Assembly: GCA_019314375.1 (NCBI GenBank)
Contig: JAFCZJ010000015.1
Coordinates: 21,444 to 85,443 of the forward strand
Length of the DNA: 64,000 nucleotides
Source: Deltaproteobacteria bacterium
GTDB lineage: Bacteria; Myxococcota; B64-G9
Direction: 5' to 3'
Part shown: positions 17,338 to 26,586 of the stretch, in pieces
Layout: every line of letters starts with the position of its first letter
Position numbering within the stretch: position 1 is the first letter of the stretch
The notes under the pieces: generated by a model
Database searches by the model: none
Seen by the model: the letters and a program-made list of their open reading frames with translations, nothing else
What the model was told of the DNA's origin: nothing
Position numbers and translations under genes: made by a program

Positions 17338-20300
17338 TCAAGGACAATGAACGCCCAGATCGCCAAAGGCATCTACGCCTGCACCGGTCCACTCCACCGA
17401 GGGATCGAAGACATCGTCGTGAATCGTATCACCAAGGATGACACCACAGTTACGGCGTAGGGTGTTGTTTTGGGTGCTATAAGCAGTACCATCACCCCAA
17501 ACTTCATCAAGGCCCACCTGACCAAATACGTCGATGATCTCTCCGCCGCAGTAAAGCACAACGGAATCATTACCGTTGAAATACACGTTACCTGTCGCAT
17601 CACAGGAGGCGTCGGGAATATCACCGCCACCAGACACTGTGCCCGAGGTATTGCACACGACGTAACTTGCACCAGGTGCCAAGGTCCCCGCCGCGAAAAC
17701 AAAGGCGCCGCTTGGGTCGTCGATGGCGTTGCCATTGTTGTAATTCACCCATTCGCAATTCGAAAGTTCGATGTCTGCGCTGGTCAAATTGGTGAACTCA
17801 ATCGCCTTGTTGTTGCTCGTTCCCTCGACGTACTCGCTGATGATCAAAGAAGGCGTCGGGAAGGTAATGGTCAGCGTGAAGACTCCAAAAGAGTAACTAT
17901 AATAACCTTCCGCCACCACAACGTATGTCCCGGCGGCCAAAGTTACCGACAAGCAAGAATCCCTGGTTCCGGTGCAGTCATCATTGGTTCCCTCTGCTAC
18001 AAGACTGCCACATGCACCACTATACAAGCGAAGATAGGTGTCGAAGCCTGTGGCTTCCATGAGGATATCAACATCCGTCTCGGCGGTCAGCGTGAAGGTA
18101 TAGTACGCATCGGCTGCCGATTGACCAATCGTATCGGTCATAACCGAAGTATCCCCCATGATAACCTGCACTCCGCTGGGGGTGACCTCAACGGCACCGG
18201 CGCAGTCGTCATTGGCGGGCAGGGCGCACATGAACCCACTGCCCCCATCAGATTCGCAGCCATCGCTACAAACCGTAACGTCCCAGGCGGTGCCGACAGC
18301 GTTACAGATTTCCAAATTGCCGTCGGTGTTGCACTGGGTGGCATCCGCTGTGCAGATGACCACTTCGGCCACAACGGTCAGACCATAGTAACCCGTGGAA
18401 TACGCGCCAGTGAAGTCGGAGTAAAACCCACGAACCATGATAAAGTAGGTGCCCGCGGTCAAAGACTGTCCGGCGATCAGGCTGTAAAATCCGGCGCCGC
18501 CGTCGTCATTGGTCACGAGTTCGGCCTCAGAGGCATCGTAGAGGTACATCACCGTGTCTCCCACGCCACCCGGGATATCATAGGTCTCGGCGGTCACGAT
18601 GGCGTCAGAAGCCAAAGTGAAGGTGTAGTAATCATAGTCCGCTTCCGGGAGATCGCCGTATCCGTCGAAGTCCAGCACGATCTCATTGGCGCCGGCGAAG
18701 TCGTTGTTCGGCTCGACTTCGGCGAAGTCCGGCGGCATGCACTGGTCTACGCCATCGACATCGCCACAACCAAAGTCACAGGCCTCGGCCTCGTAGCCGT
18801 TTTCGAAGTCATTGCAGACCATGGCGTTGTCGCCGTCTTCGCAGTAGGAATTGCCGGGCACACAGGCACCTTCGACGAAGTAAGCGTAAAGCACGTAGTT
18901 GGTCTCGGCGCCCCATGGTGCCACAGCCGCGAAGTAGGTACCGGCGTCGACTTCAGAAGCAACAAAGGAGTAATAGCCATCATAGTCGTCATTGTAAGCC
19001 AATTCGGTGGTGCCGTCGGTGTCATACATCCACAGGACGGTATCGCCATTCGCATCGCCGGGGCCGGTCTCGAACATGAGCACGCCCTGGCCTGCCACGG
19101 TGTAAGAAAAATAATCGATACCGTCGGCTTCGGCCAGACCGATGATGGCGTCGCCTTCCATGACGTTGGCCGTGCTGAAGTCGTCGTTGGACTCGACTTC
19201 TTGCGGCACCTCATTGTAGGTGAAGTCAATGTCGAAGGTGTAAGTCGAGTCGCCCGCGTCCATGCCGCTTTCATATGCACGGAACAAGTAGGTACCGGCC
19301 GGGGCGATGCCCGCGACGATCTCGGCTTCTCCGTCACCCGCCTCGGCAAACATGTCCAACATCTGCACGTTTATGTCGTAAATTTCGAAATCCAGGTTCC
19401 AGGCCACGGTCGGGGCAAAGGAGCCGGTGATTTCGGCCGTCTGATCCACGGTGGCCGCAAACCAGAACACATCGCCGGCGGCTGCCACGGGGCCCGCGCC
19501 CGCGCGAGTGATGGTCGTGTTGGTGGAGTCCAAGGTACCCAGGTCTTCCACGGGCCAGGACGAAACAACCAGGTCGTAGGTGTAGTCGCTGGGTGCTTCA
19601 TCCGCGGAATAGTCGAAGACTCGGATGAAGTAGCGAGCATCAACCTCGGCATAAATGTTGAACTCCCAGGGTGCCTCATTATAGGTGTCCACGAAGCGCA
19701 GGTAGTTGAAGTCCACGTCGTGCAGGGTGGCGATGAGATCGTCGACCATATCAACACCCAGGTTCTCAAAAGCGATGTTGTACAGATTGCCGGCCACCAC
19801 GTCGATCTGGTAGATGATTTCGCCTTCGGAAGAAACCAGATCCTCGTTGTGCACGGCTGTGGTGCTCACGTCCAACACTTCCACATTCGGGTTGGGTTGG
19901 GCGGTGAAGCCATAGTCTCCACCCAGGCCGGAGCGGTACCTATAGTCAGCGGTAAACATGAAGCCACCGTCGGCGGGCACGGGCATGGTGAATTTCAGAC
20001 CTGCCGACAGTGAAGCGTCAAAGCAACCGTACCACTCGCATACCTCGCCCTCCAGTTCCTGCAGGAAGTCGCCGCTGGCGTTGAAGACCGGCATGATGCC
20101 ATAGACGTCGGCGGACATCGCATCGATGGTGACGTCCCAGAGTTCGCCCGCCGTGCCGGTGTAGGTGACCTGATCGATGTCGAAAACCGAACCGGTTTGG
20201 GGGGTTCCCACCGTGCCCGCGATGGGGGCCGGGTTGGCAACCTGGGTGATGTTGACGAAGTAACCCATTTCAGGGCCGCCCACGGGGAAATCGCCGGTCA

Positions 20301-21234
20301 AGTTGCTGAAGTCGGTGACCGCAAGCAGGTACTCGCCGTCCATGGGAATGACAAAGTCACGTTCGCTTTCCGGGCTGTCCGGGGTCAGGCCGTAGCGCTG
20401 GTACCACCAGTTGCTCTCGTCCTCGCTGGCGCCGATGAGCAAAGTCGCAACATTAAACACACCGTCGGCCCAGCCTTCGATGGTCAGGCGGGTGCCTTGC
20501 GTGGCCGAGAAATACCAGGTGTCGTAGTCGGCATCGTCATAACCGTCGCCGTCCAAGTCCGTGGGGCTGTCGATGATGCCTTCGAGCACCATGCTCGCGT
20601 CCATGGCGGGCAGGGTGAGCATGCCGGGCATGCCGCCCATCATGGCGTCGTTGTTCTCGGCGGGCTCCATCGAATCGGACTCGACCACGTCGATCCAGGG
20701 CAAGCAAACGCCGTTGCTCAAGACGGTGCCTTCGCCGCAGGCGTCCAGGCAGGTCTCGGTGGTCGTGTCCCAGAAGGTACCTGGGGCGCAAAGCGCTTCG
20801 CATTCACCGGTGGTCTCATTCAGATCATAACCGACCGGACAGGCAGGCAAAACCGCGCAGGCGGTGCCGTCCCAGTACTCACCCGTCGTGCAGATCGGTT
20901 CGCACTCACCGGTGGTGGCGTTGAACTGGGTGCCGTCTCCACAAGTCGGCACGTCGGCGCAGGCCGTCCCGGTCCAATAGGTGCCATCCGCACAGGCGGG
21001 CTCGCACTCGCCGGTGGTGGCATTCAAAACGGTGCCGGCCGCGCAGGCGGCCGCGCCCACGCATTCGGTTCCATTCCAGTATTCATTGTCGGCGCAGAAA
21101 GGCACGCACTGATCACCAATTTCCATCGTGCCGGGACCGCATTCATTTCCATCACCACCACAGGCGCCGACCGCGGCACTCAGGGCGATGACCACGACAA
21201 ACATCATCGACATCTTGAGCCATTTGCTTCTCAT
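17338..21234 (-). CDS. Large Cys-rich, PPC-module lipoprotein with C-terminal lamin-tail-like domain (copy B)
   Basis: 1298 residues. AGGAGG precedes the ATG. It has a lipoprotein signal (LSAAVGACGG), Cys-rich modules (about 30-190, CAAGTVLNATTGECEPAC type), then many PPC-like beta-sandwich modules (AGTYFAAVAPWG, AGTYFIMVRGF, AGTYVVVAEGYY). The last 115 residues resemble a lamin-tail domain (LIISEYVEGTSNNKAIEF, APGASYVVCNTSG). It is predicted to be an anchored surface protein, possibly adhesive or nuclease-associated as lamin-tail proteins sometimes are. It is longer than copy A because of extra PPC modules and the lamin tail. It is followed by its own terminator. Confidence 0.85.
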   Translation of the reverse strand: MRSKWLKMSMMFVVVIALSAAVGACGGDGNECGPGTMEIGDQCVPFCADNEYWNGTECVGAAACAAGTVLNATTGECEPACADGTYWTGTACADVPTCGDGTQFNATTGECEPICTTGEYWDGTACAVLPACPVGYDLNETTGECEALCAPGTFWDTTTETCLDACGEGTVLSNGVCLPWIDVVESDSMEPAENNDAMMGGMPGMLTLPAMDASMVLEGIIDSPTDLDGDGYDDADYDTWYFSATQGTRLTIEGWADGVFNVATLLIGASEDESNWWYQRYGLTPDSPESERDFVIPMDGEYLLAVTDFSNLTGDFPVGGPEMGYFVNITQVANPAPIAGTVGTPQTGSVFDIDQVTYTGTAGELWDVTIDAMSADVYGIMPVFNASGDFLQELEGEVCEWYGCFDASLSAGLKFTMPVPADGGFMFTADYRYRSGLGGDYGFTAQPNPNVEVLDVSTTAVHNEDLVSSEGEIIYQIDVVAGNLYNIAFENLGVDMVDDLIATLHDVDFNYLRFVDTYNEAPWEFNIYAEVDARYFIRVFDYSADEAPSDYTYDLVVSSWPVEDLGTLDSTNTTITRAGAGPVAAAGDVFWFAATVDQTAEITGSFAPTVAWNLDFEIYDINVQMLDMFAEAGDGEAEIVAGIAPAGTYLFRAYESGMDAGDSTYTFDIDFTYNEVPQEVESNDDFSTANVMEGDAIIGLAEADGIDYFSYTVAGQGVLMFETGPGDANGDTVLWMYDTDGTTELAYNDDYDGYYSFVASEVDAGTYFAAVAPWGAETNYVLYAYFVEGACVPGNSYCEDGDNAMVCNDFENGYEAEACDFGCGDVDGVDQCMPPDFAEVEPNNDFAGANEIVLDFDGYGDLPEADYDYYTFTLASDAIVTAETYDIPGGVGDTVMYLYDASEAELVTNDDGGAGFYSLIAGQSLTAGTYFIMVRGFYSDFTGAYSTGYYGLTVVAEVVICTADATQCNTDGNLEICNAVGTAWDVTVCSDGCESDGGSGFMCALPANDDCAGAVEVTPSGVQVIMGDTSVMTDTIGQSAADAYYTFTLTAETDVDILMEATGFDTYLRLYSGACGSLVAEGTNDDCTGTRDSCLSVTLAAGTYVVVAEGYYSYSFGVFTLTITFPTPSLIISEYVEGTSNNKAIEFTNLTSADIELSNCEWVNYNNGNAIDDPSGAFVFAAGTLAPGASYVVCNTSGTVSGGGDIPDASCDATGNVYFNGNDSVVLYCGGEIIDVFGQVGLDEVWGDGTAYSTQNNTLRRNCGVILGDTIHDDVFDPSVEWTGAGVDAFGDLGVHCP
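19200..21234. repeat. Large direct repeat, copy 2 (within lipoprotein copy B)
   Basis: Counterpart of 13510-15567, same orientation. Similarity fades toward 19200, where the two proteins diverge after the shared QEVE-N motif. Boundaries were set by eye. Confidence 0.75.
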
Positions 21235-21389
21235 TTTTTTCCTCCTAAGGGTTTACAAAAAATTTGGGAACGCCTGAATCAGCTATGGATGCTCGTATCC
21301 GAAGATGTGCCAAAAGCTCGCACATCACCCCTATTCTGTCAACCTCAAAGCATCTCCAGTAAACTCAAGGAAATACACCCTCTTCGGGG

Positions 21390-22868
21390 TCAGTTTGGCC
21401 TGCGCGCCACGGCCAACAACACCATGCCCTGACCCAGGATATCGGGCAGTCCAAAGTCCTCCAATCGCTGGGTTTTTAGGCCCGCCGATTTCAAAACACG
21501 AGACCAGTGCCGCTTCGGTCTTGCCGACAACCACAGCCCTTGCCGCATGGCGTTGCCGATCTGGACAAAAAAGCGCCAGCAAGAGGGATGGGCCGAAGTC
21601 AGAATCAAATGCCCACCAGGGCGCAGAAGGGAGGCCGCCCGAGTCAATGCGCTTTCTAAGTCCGTCACGTACTCGAGGACCGAGCACGCCAAGACCAAAT
21701 CAAACCCAGGATCGACACCCAGGTCCTCCACCCCGCCAACTTGAACGGTGAGGCCCTCGAGATCGGCAGCCTTCGCCTTGCGCTCAAGCTGCGCCAGCAT
21801 GGCCGGCGAAAGGTCGATCGCCAGAACCTTGTGGCCTTGCCGCAACAGGCTCAAAGCAAAGCGACCCGTGCCAGCGCCCCAGTCCAGAACCCGCGCCGCC
21901 GGAGCCAGCCCCAATCCTTCCACGGCATCCAAAACTCGCGCCTCTTCTGCTTGTCGAAGCCGACCCTGCCCGGAAGATTCCAGTTCTCTGTCGTAGCCTT
22001 GCGCCATGCCGTCGTAGAAACCCACGATCGGGTCACGCTTCGAATCCGAAGCCCAGGAGGCCGAAAACCCCAGAAACGCATCAGGAGAAGCCGTCGTGAT
22101 TTTCCGCCCAGCCAGCCCATTCAGAAGCGCCTCCACCTCGGACAACCAGCTTTGCAGCGAGGCCCTGGGGGGGACGCAATCATGCAGAGCCAAAATCTGC
22201 CCCGGACGCACCTTGCGCAGCAAGCGCTCTGCCAGACCGTTCAGGCGTCGATTACCCCAGTCCAGGGCCCGACAAGAAGCCACCATGCACACCATGCCCC
22301 GACGCAACAAAACCGGCCAAAGCCGCGGCCCCACCACCCAGGCCGGTGGACGAAACAAACGAGGCGCAAAGCCCTGGGCTTCGAGTACTTCTTGCGTTTT
22401 GTCGATGGAAACGGCGAGGCTTTGCGGACTGCGAAACATCAGCCAGGGATCATGATCCCAACTGTGGTTGCCCAAAGCGTGACCTGCATCCACCATCGCC
22501 CGAATCAGCGCCGGGTACGCTTGAGCCTTTTTCCCCACCACAAAAAACAAGGCCTTGGCCTGGTGTTCTTCTAAAAGACGCAGCAAAGCCGGGGTGCTTT
22601 CGGGATCCGGCCCATCATCAAAACTCAACAACACCCCGCGCTCGACATTTCCCTTGGATATGACGGGCGAAAACAAACGCCACCGAGGAAAAAAGGGGGC
22701 CACGCCGAGCACAAGCAACAAACAAAACAGCGGCATCAAAGACCACAGAGGATCGACAAAAGCCAAACCGAAGGCGACCTGAAAACAAGCCAAACCAATG
22801 AAGTGAATGGGGGCCAGGGGGAAAATCCGGGCCGAGCCTCCCCATTCTATCGGGCCAACAGTTCCCAC
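21390..22868 (-). CDS. Polysaccharide deacetylase (NodB)-methyltransferase fusion
   Basis: About 492 residues if started at GTG 22868; the start is uncertain because the frame stays open to 23024 inside the radical SAM gene. There are N-terminal membrane segments (about 20-70). A NodB-type deacetylase domain follows with the metal-site motifs SFDDGPDPEST and HALGNHSWDHD and the RPP motif LFRPPAW. A class I methyltransferase domain with VLDWGAGTGRF and VLACSVLEYV ends the protein. NodB enzymes remove N- or O-acyl groups from sugars; the second half should use SAM. The gene overlaps the end of the radical SAM gene, so it belongs to the same operon. The substrate could be the glycolipid head group made by the locus. 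Confidence 0.82.
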   Translation of the reverse strand: MGTVGPIEWGGSARIFPLAPIHFIGLACFQVAFGLAFVDPLWSLMPLFCLLLVLGVAPFFPRWRLFSPVISKGNVERGVLLSFDDGPDPESTPALLRLLEEHQAKALFFVVGKKAQAYPALIRAMVDAGHALGNHSWDHDPWLMFRSPQSLAVSIDKTQEVLEAQGFAPRLFRPPAWVVGPRLWPVLLRRGMVCMVASCRALDWGNRRLNGLAERLLRKVRPGQILALHDCVPPRASLQSWLSEVEALLNGLAGRKITTASPDAFLGFSASWASDSKRDPIVGFYDGMAQGYDRELESSGQGRLRQAEEARVLDAVEGLGLAPAARVLDWGAGTGRFALSLLRQGHKVLAIDLSPAMLAQLERKAKAADLEGLTVQVGGVEDLGVDPGFDLVLACSVLEYVTDLESALTRAASLLRPGGHLILTSAHPSCWRFFVQIGNAMRQGLWLSARPKRHWSRVLKSAGLKTQRLEDFGLPDILGQGMVLLAVARRPN

Positions 22869-24196
22869 AAGGGGCCAACCCTTCCCCGGGAGTGAAGCCG
22901 CTTGATGAGCCTGGCCGCCTGCGGTCCACCCGATCCCAAAACCCAGTTGGGCCGGCCCGCGGCCGCCTCGGCCACCCTGGACATGACGGCATCCGGCTCC
23001 ATGCCGGGCGCGCGGAAAAACCATGGCTTGATAAGGTTGTCGCCGGCGTCTATCAAGCCCTCGGCAAGCGCTTGGTCAAACAAGCGGGTATGGGGATAGA
23101 CCCGCACCCCGCAAAAATAGATCAACACCGCGCCATCCAGATGCTCGGCCCGCGCCAGGGCTTGTTCCATGCTGGCTTCTGTTTCGCCCGGTCCCCCGAG
23201 CACCAAATAATGCGCCACATGCAGGCCCGCCGCCTTGGCTGCCTTGTGGGCGGCCAAAACGTCCTCATACGAAAAACGCTTGCCGTAGGATTTCATGGTC
23301 ACATCGGCCAGGGCATCGGTGCCGAATTCGACATGCGTACAACCCGCTGCCGCCAGGCGGGCGTATGTATCCGGCTTGGGACGTAAGGGCGCAAAAAATG
23401 CACCCCAAGGCAGGCGCAGGCCCGCCTCATGCATGGCTTCAGCCACCGCCAAACCATGCTCTTCATCCACGTTAAAAACCGCATCCGCCAAAAAGAGGTA
23501 TTTGGCCCCGGCCTCTTGCAAGGCCATCGCCCAGGTCGCCACCTGCTTCGCTTCGATGGCACGCAAGCGGTGACCCTCAATCCGGGGATACGTGCAATAG
23601 CTACAGTTGAAGGGGCAGCCTCGCTGGGTTTGCAGATTAAACATGCCCCCATGCGGCAGGTACGGCGCAAGACTGATGTAACGGCCGGGCTTTGTGCGCC
23701 GTGGTTTGCCCTGCCAGGGCTCCGGCATACGAGCCGTTTCGCCGGGCATGACCACACCGTCCAGACCTGCTATTTTCTCACCCCGCTTCATGGCGTGCAG
23801 CACGGACCCAAGGCGCTCGCCTTCCCCAACCAGACCCCAATCCGCGCCGGTGGCCTCAATCAAGGCTTCCGGGAAAATCGTAAATCCGCTTCCGCCCAAA
23901 ACCACTTGAGCCGCCGAATGCTGTCGAACGCATCGCACCACTTCGCAAAGATCGGGAATGAAGTCCTTGCTGTCACTGAAGTCCTGGTTGTCCACGTTGC
24001 GCACCGAGATGCCCACCAACTCAGGCTGGAACTCAGCCAAGCCCGCTATCAGGGTGTCGTTGTCTTCTTGTGCACAAAGATCCACCACCCGCAGTTCGTG
24101 TTCATCCTCCAGGTGGCCGGCCACATGGTCCAGGCCCAAGGGGTAGACCGGATAGGGTTCCGTGATGCGATTGGCCGCCACCAGCAATATTTTCAT
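22847..24196 (-). CDS. B12-binding domain radical SAM protein (lipid-biosynthesis type)
   Basis: 449 residues from the ATG at 24196, whose TGATG overlaps the stop of the ACP-KS-CLF gene; earlier in-frame codons are in that gene. Residues 1-140 form a Rossmann-like cobalamin-binding domain (MKILLVAANR, VVLGGSGFTIFPE, GLVGEGE) without the classic DxHxxG. The radical SAM cluster is Cys194-x3-Cys198-x2-Cys201 (GCPFNCSYC). Such proteins use a 4Fe-4S cluster and SAM for radical reactions, often methylation or C-C bond formation. It lies in one operon with ketosynthase, deacetylase-MT and a second B12 radical SAM gene, so it probably modifies the acyl or polyene chain. The reaction is unknown. Confidence 0.87.
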   Translation of the reverse strand: MKILLVAANRITEPYPVYPLGLDHVAGHLEDEHELRVVDLCAQEDNDTLIAGLAEFQPELVGISVRNVDNQDFSDSKDFIPDLCEVVRCVRQHSAAQVVLGGSGFTIFPEALIEATGADWGLVGEGERLGSVLHAMKRGEKIAGLDGVVMPGETARMPEPWQGKPRRTKPGRYISLAPYLPHGGMFNLQTQRGCPFNCSYCTYPRIEGHRLRAIEAKQVATWAMALQEAGAKYLFLADAVFNVDEEHGLAVAEAMHEAGLRLPWGAFFAPLRPKPDTYARLAAAGCTHVEFGTDALADVTMKSYGKRFSYEDVLAAHKAAKAAGLHVAHYLVLGGPGETEASMEQALARAEHLDGAVLIYFCGVRVYPHTRLFDQALAEGLIDAGDNLIKPWFFRAPGMEPDAVMSRVAEAAAGRPNWVLGSGGPQAARLIKRLHSRGRVGPLWELLAR

Positions 24197-26586
24197 CAAA
24201 CCCTCTCTTCGTCGCACAGGCCTTCGATGGCCACCGCGGCCACATGGGCACCCAGGGTCAAGTGTAGAACACCTCGCCCCTCCAGCGCCACGGGCCCCGC
24301 CGAACTGGGACTTTGGTCCATGCCCAGACAAGCCACCGCCAGGGCGCATGCAGCAGCCGAGGCCGATCCAAACTCGCCCAAGCACTTCCGTGTCTCAAAT
24401 CGCGGCAGGTCGTCGGCCAAGACCGCAAGCTGTTGCTGCGCCAGGCCTCGTTCCGCCGCGGGAATGTTCAGCCACAGGGCGCCAAACCGAGACCAGGGCA
24501 GGGCGGAGAACAAAGCCTCCCAGGCCTCGCCCTCCACCAGGCCCAGCAGTTCGATGGATGCCCTGGCACCCTCCATTTCGGGCTGTAGGATCATCCCGCC
24601 ACCGCCATCGGCCAAGGCACCCTCTCGCTCGGCCACGGATGCGTCCAGCCTGGACGACAGGATTTCATGTCCTTCGTCAAAGCCCATTAGCCAGGCCCGC
24701 GTTTCGCCCACATCGGGCATCAACAGACCGGCTGCATACAGGGCCTGCTCGAAAGACACATCTCCTCCGGTCATGGTCACGTTGGCACCCCGCGCACCGG
24801 CGCGAAGGGCCAACATCCCGGCTGGCGCGTTGTGCACCGAGCCCACGAAATCCGTGGGGCTGGACAGGCGCTCCGGGTTATCGAACAAGCGCTTGAGAAA
24901 ATCATGGGTCTCGCCCTGGGCACCCCAGGCCGTGCCCACGAATATCTGCCCCGGCCCGAGCTCACCATCGACCGCGGTCAAGCGCTGACCCAGCCCCATG
25001 GCCAGTCGGCCGATGCGCTTGACGCGGCGCAGGGCTCGCTTCGGCATGCCCTCAAGCAGGGCTTCGCCAACATAGCAACCGGCGCAGTCTTCGCCGGCCA
25101 GCATCCGTCGAAGACTTTCTTCTTCAAAACCCGCCCCGGTTAAAGCAGTGGCATGCCTCACAAACAGTCGAGGCAAGCCCGCTTTGCGCTCTGGGGGAGT
25201 CCCGAGGGGTGTATCCATCTTGCCCCAGATCAAAGAGGCGTTGTTGCCGCCAAAACCGAAGGAGTTGCTCATCACCTGCGAGAGGTCCATGGTCTTTGAC
25301 GCCAGGAGGGGGGCCAGTCCCAGCGCGGGATCCACTGTAATGAGCCCCGCGTTGGCCGGTGCCTGTTGTCGCAGCAAGGCGTCAATGGCGATCACCGACT
25401 CCAAGGCCCCGGCAGCGGCCAAAGGATGCCCGGTCACCCCCTTGGTCGAAGAGACCGCCGGTGGATGTTGGGCGAACATCCGCAGAAAGGCCCGCGCTTC
25501 GGCCCGATCGTTGTCCGGCGTGCCCGTACCGTGCATGTTTACGTAGTCCACCTGTTCGGGCCGCAATCCCGCGTCATCAAGCGCCGCCTGCATGGCACTC
25601 AGGGCACCGTCCCCCTCCGGATGCGGCGCGGTGGCATGGTAGGCGTCGCAGGACAAGCCGGCGCCCGCCAACTTGGCCAGGGTCCTCGATGGAATCTCAG
25701 CCCCGGCATCCATCGCCTCCAAAAAGAGCATGGCTCCGGCTTCGGATACGGTCATGCCTGCCCTGTTTTCGTCCAAGGGCCTTGCTCCCTCGGCATCCAC
25801 CAATTGGAGCATGTCAAAACCAAAATGCGTCATCCGACAAAGGCCGTCCGCGCCACCGGCCAAAACCTGGTTTGCCAGGCCTCGACGCAGCATTTCCAGA
25901 GCCAGCTTGATGGCCACGGCCGCCGAAGAACAAGCGGTGGATACGGTCAACACGGGCCCCTGGCAACGACTCGCTCGCGCGAGGGTCCAGGCAACCCCGC
26001 CGGTCGCGTGATCATTCAGCAGACCCGGATCAGAGATCAAGGCTTCTTCGTTTCGGGGCATGCCGCCCGTGCTCACACCGAGCACAATGGCGTCAGGCGG
26101 GACCTCCGCATGCTGCAGGGCTTGCCGCGCCGCGCTCAGGGCCAGTGCGTGGGTTCGAGACAATTCGTCTGCTTGCAGCCAAGCAGAGTAGCCCAGGGGT
26201 TTGGACCCACGCTTTCCAGCGGCGAACTGTGGCAATCTAGAAAAACAACCCCGGCCTTCGGCAAGTGCCTGACGCAAGGACGCGAGGTCCGGTCCGGTCG
26301 GACCGGCCACCCCCAGCCCGGTGACATAAACCGCCCGGGGCACCGACTCGATATACTCGGCCAGGCTGGCGAGAGACATCATGACCTTTTGACCGAGCTC
26401 TTTGTTGTCGATTTTGACGCCGTATTCCTGCTCGATCATGACCACAAGCTCAAGCACGTCGATTGAGTCCAATCCCAGGCCCTCGCCGAACAGGGATTCA
26501 TCGTCTTTGATTTGTTCCGGATCCACATCGGGCAGATCCAAAGTCTCGACCAGCTTGTGTTTGAGTTCCTGAATCAGGTCGCTCAT
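24196..26586 (-). CDS. ACP-ketosynthase-chain-length-factor fusion
   Basis: 796 residues in three parts. Residues 1-80 are an acyl carrier domain (GLDSIDVLEL, Ser41). Residues about 84-455 are a ketosynthase with catalytic Cys in VSTACSSAAVA and His in VNMHGTGT and KGVTGHPLAAAGA. Residues about 468-796 are a second ketosynthase-like domain where the Cys region reads DFVGSVHNAPAGMLALRA, lacking the nucleophile, like chain-length-factor proteins of APE loci. KS-CLF pairs set polyene length; here they are joined with a carrier. The start overlaps the upstream radical SAM stop by 4 bases. APE systems normally encode these as separate proteins. Confidence 0.9.
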   Translation of the reverse strand: MSDLIQELKHKLVETLDLPDVDPEQIKDDESLFGEGLGLDSIDVLELVVMIEQEYGVKIDNKELGQKVMMSLASLAEYIESVPRAVYVTGLGVAGPTGPDLASLRQALAEGRGCFSRLPQFAAGKRGSKPLGYSAWLQADELSRTHALALSAARQALQHAEVPPDAIVLGVSTGGMPRNEEALISDPGLLNDHATGGVAWTLARASRCQGPVLTVSTACSSAAVAIKLALEMLRRGLANQVLAGGADGLCRMTHFGFDMLQLVDAEGARPLDENRAGMTVSEAGAMLFLEAMDAGAEIPSRTLAKLAGAGLSCDAYHATAPHPEGDGALSAMQAALDDAGLRPEQVDYVNMHGTGTPDNDRAEARAFLRMFAQHPPAVSSTKGVTGHPLAAAGALESVIAIDALLRQQAPANAGLITVDPALGLAPLLASKTMDLSQVMSNSFGFGGNNASLIWGKMDTPLGTPPERKAGLPRLFVRHATALTGAGFEEESLRRMLAGEDCAGCYVGEALLEGMPKRALRRVKRIGRLAMGLGQRLTAVDGELGPGQIFVGTAWGAQGETHDFLKRLFDNPERLSSPTDFVGSVHNAPAGMLALRAGARGANVTMTGGDVSFEQALYAAGLLMPDVGETRAWLMGFDEGHEILSSRLDASVAEREGALADGGGGMILQPEMEGARASIELLGLVEGEAWEALFSALPWSRFGALWLNIPAAERGLAQQQLAVLADDLPRFETRKCLGEFGSASAAACALAVACLGMDQSPSSAGPVALEGRGVLHLTLGAHVAAVAIEGLCDEERV

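Noticed and set aside
17470..20013. Very long open frame (847 codons) on the + strand
   Set aside because: It is antisense to the copy B lipoprotein gene, whose signal peptide, lipobox and repeated modules are real. High GC and low stop density on the opposite strand explain the frame. The translated sequence has no family pattern.
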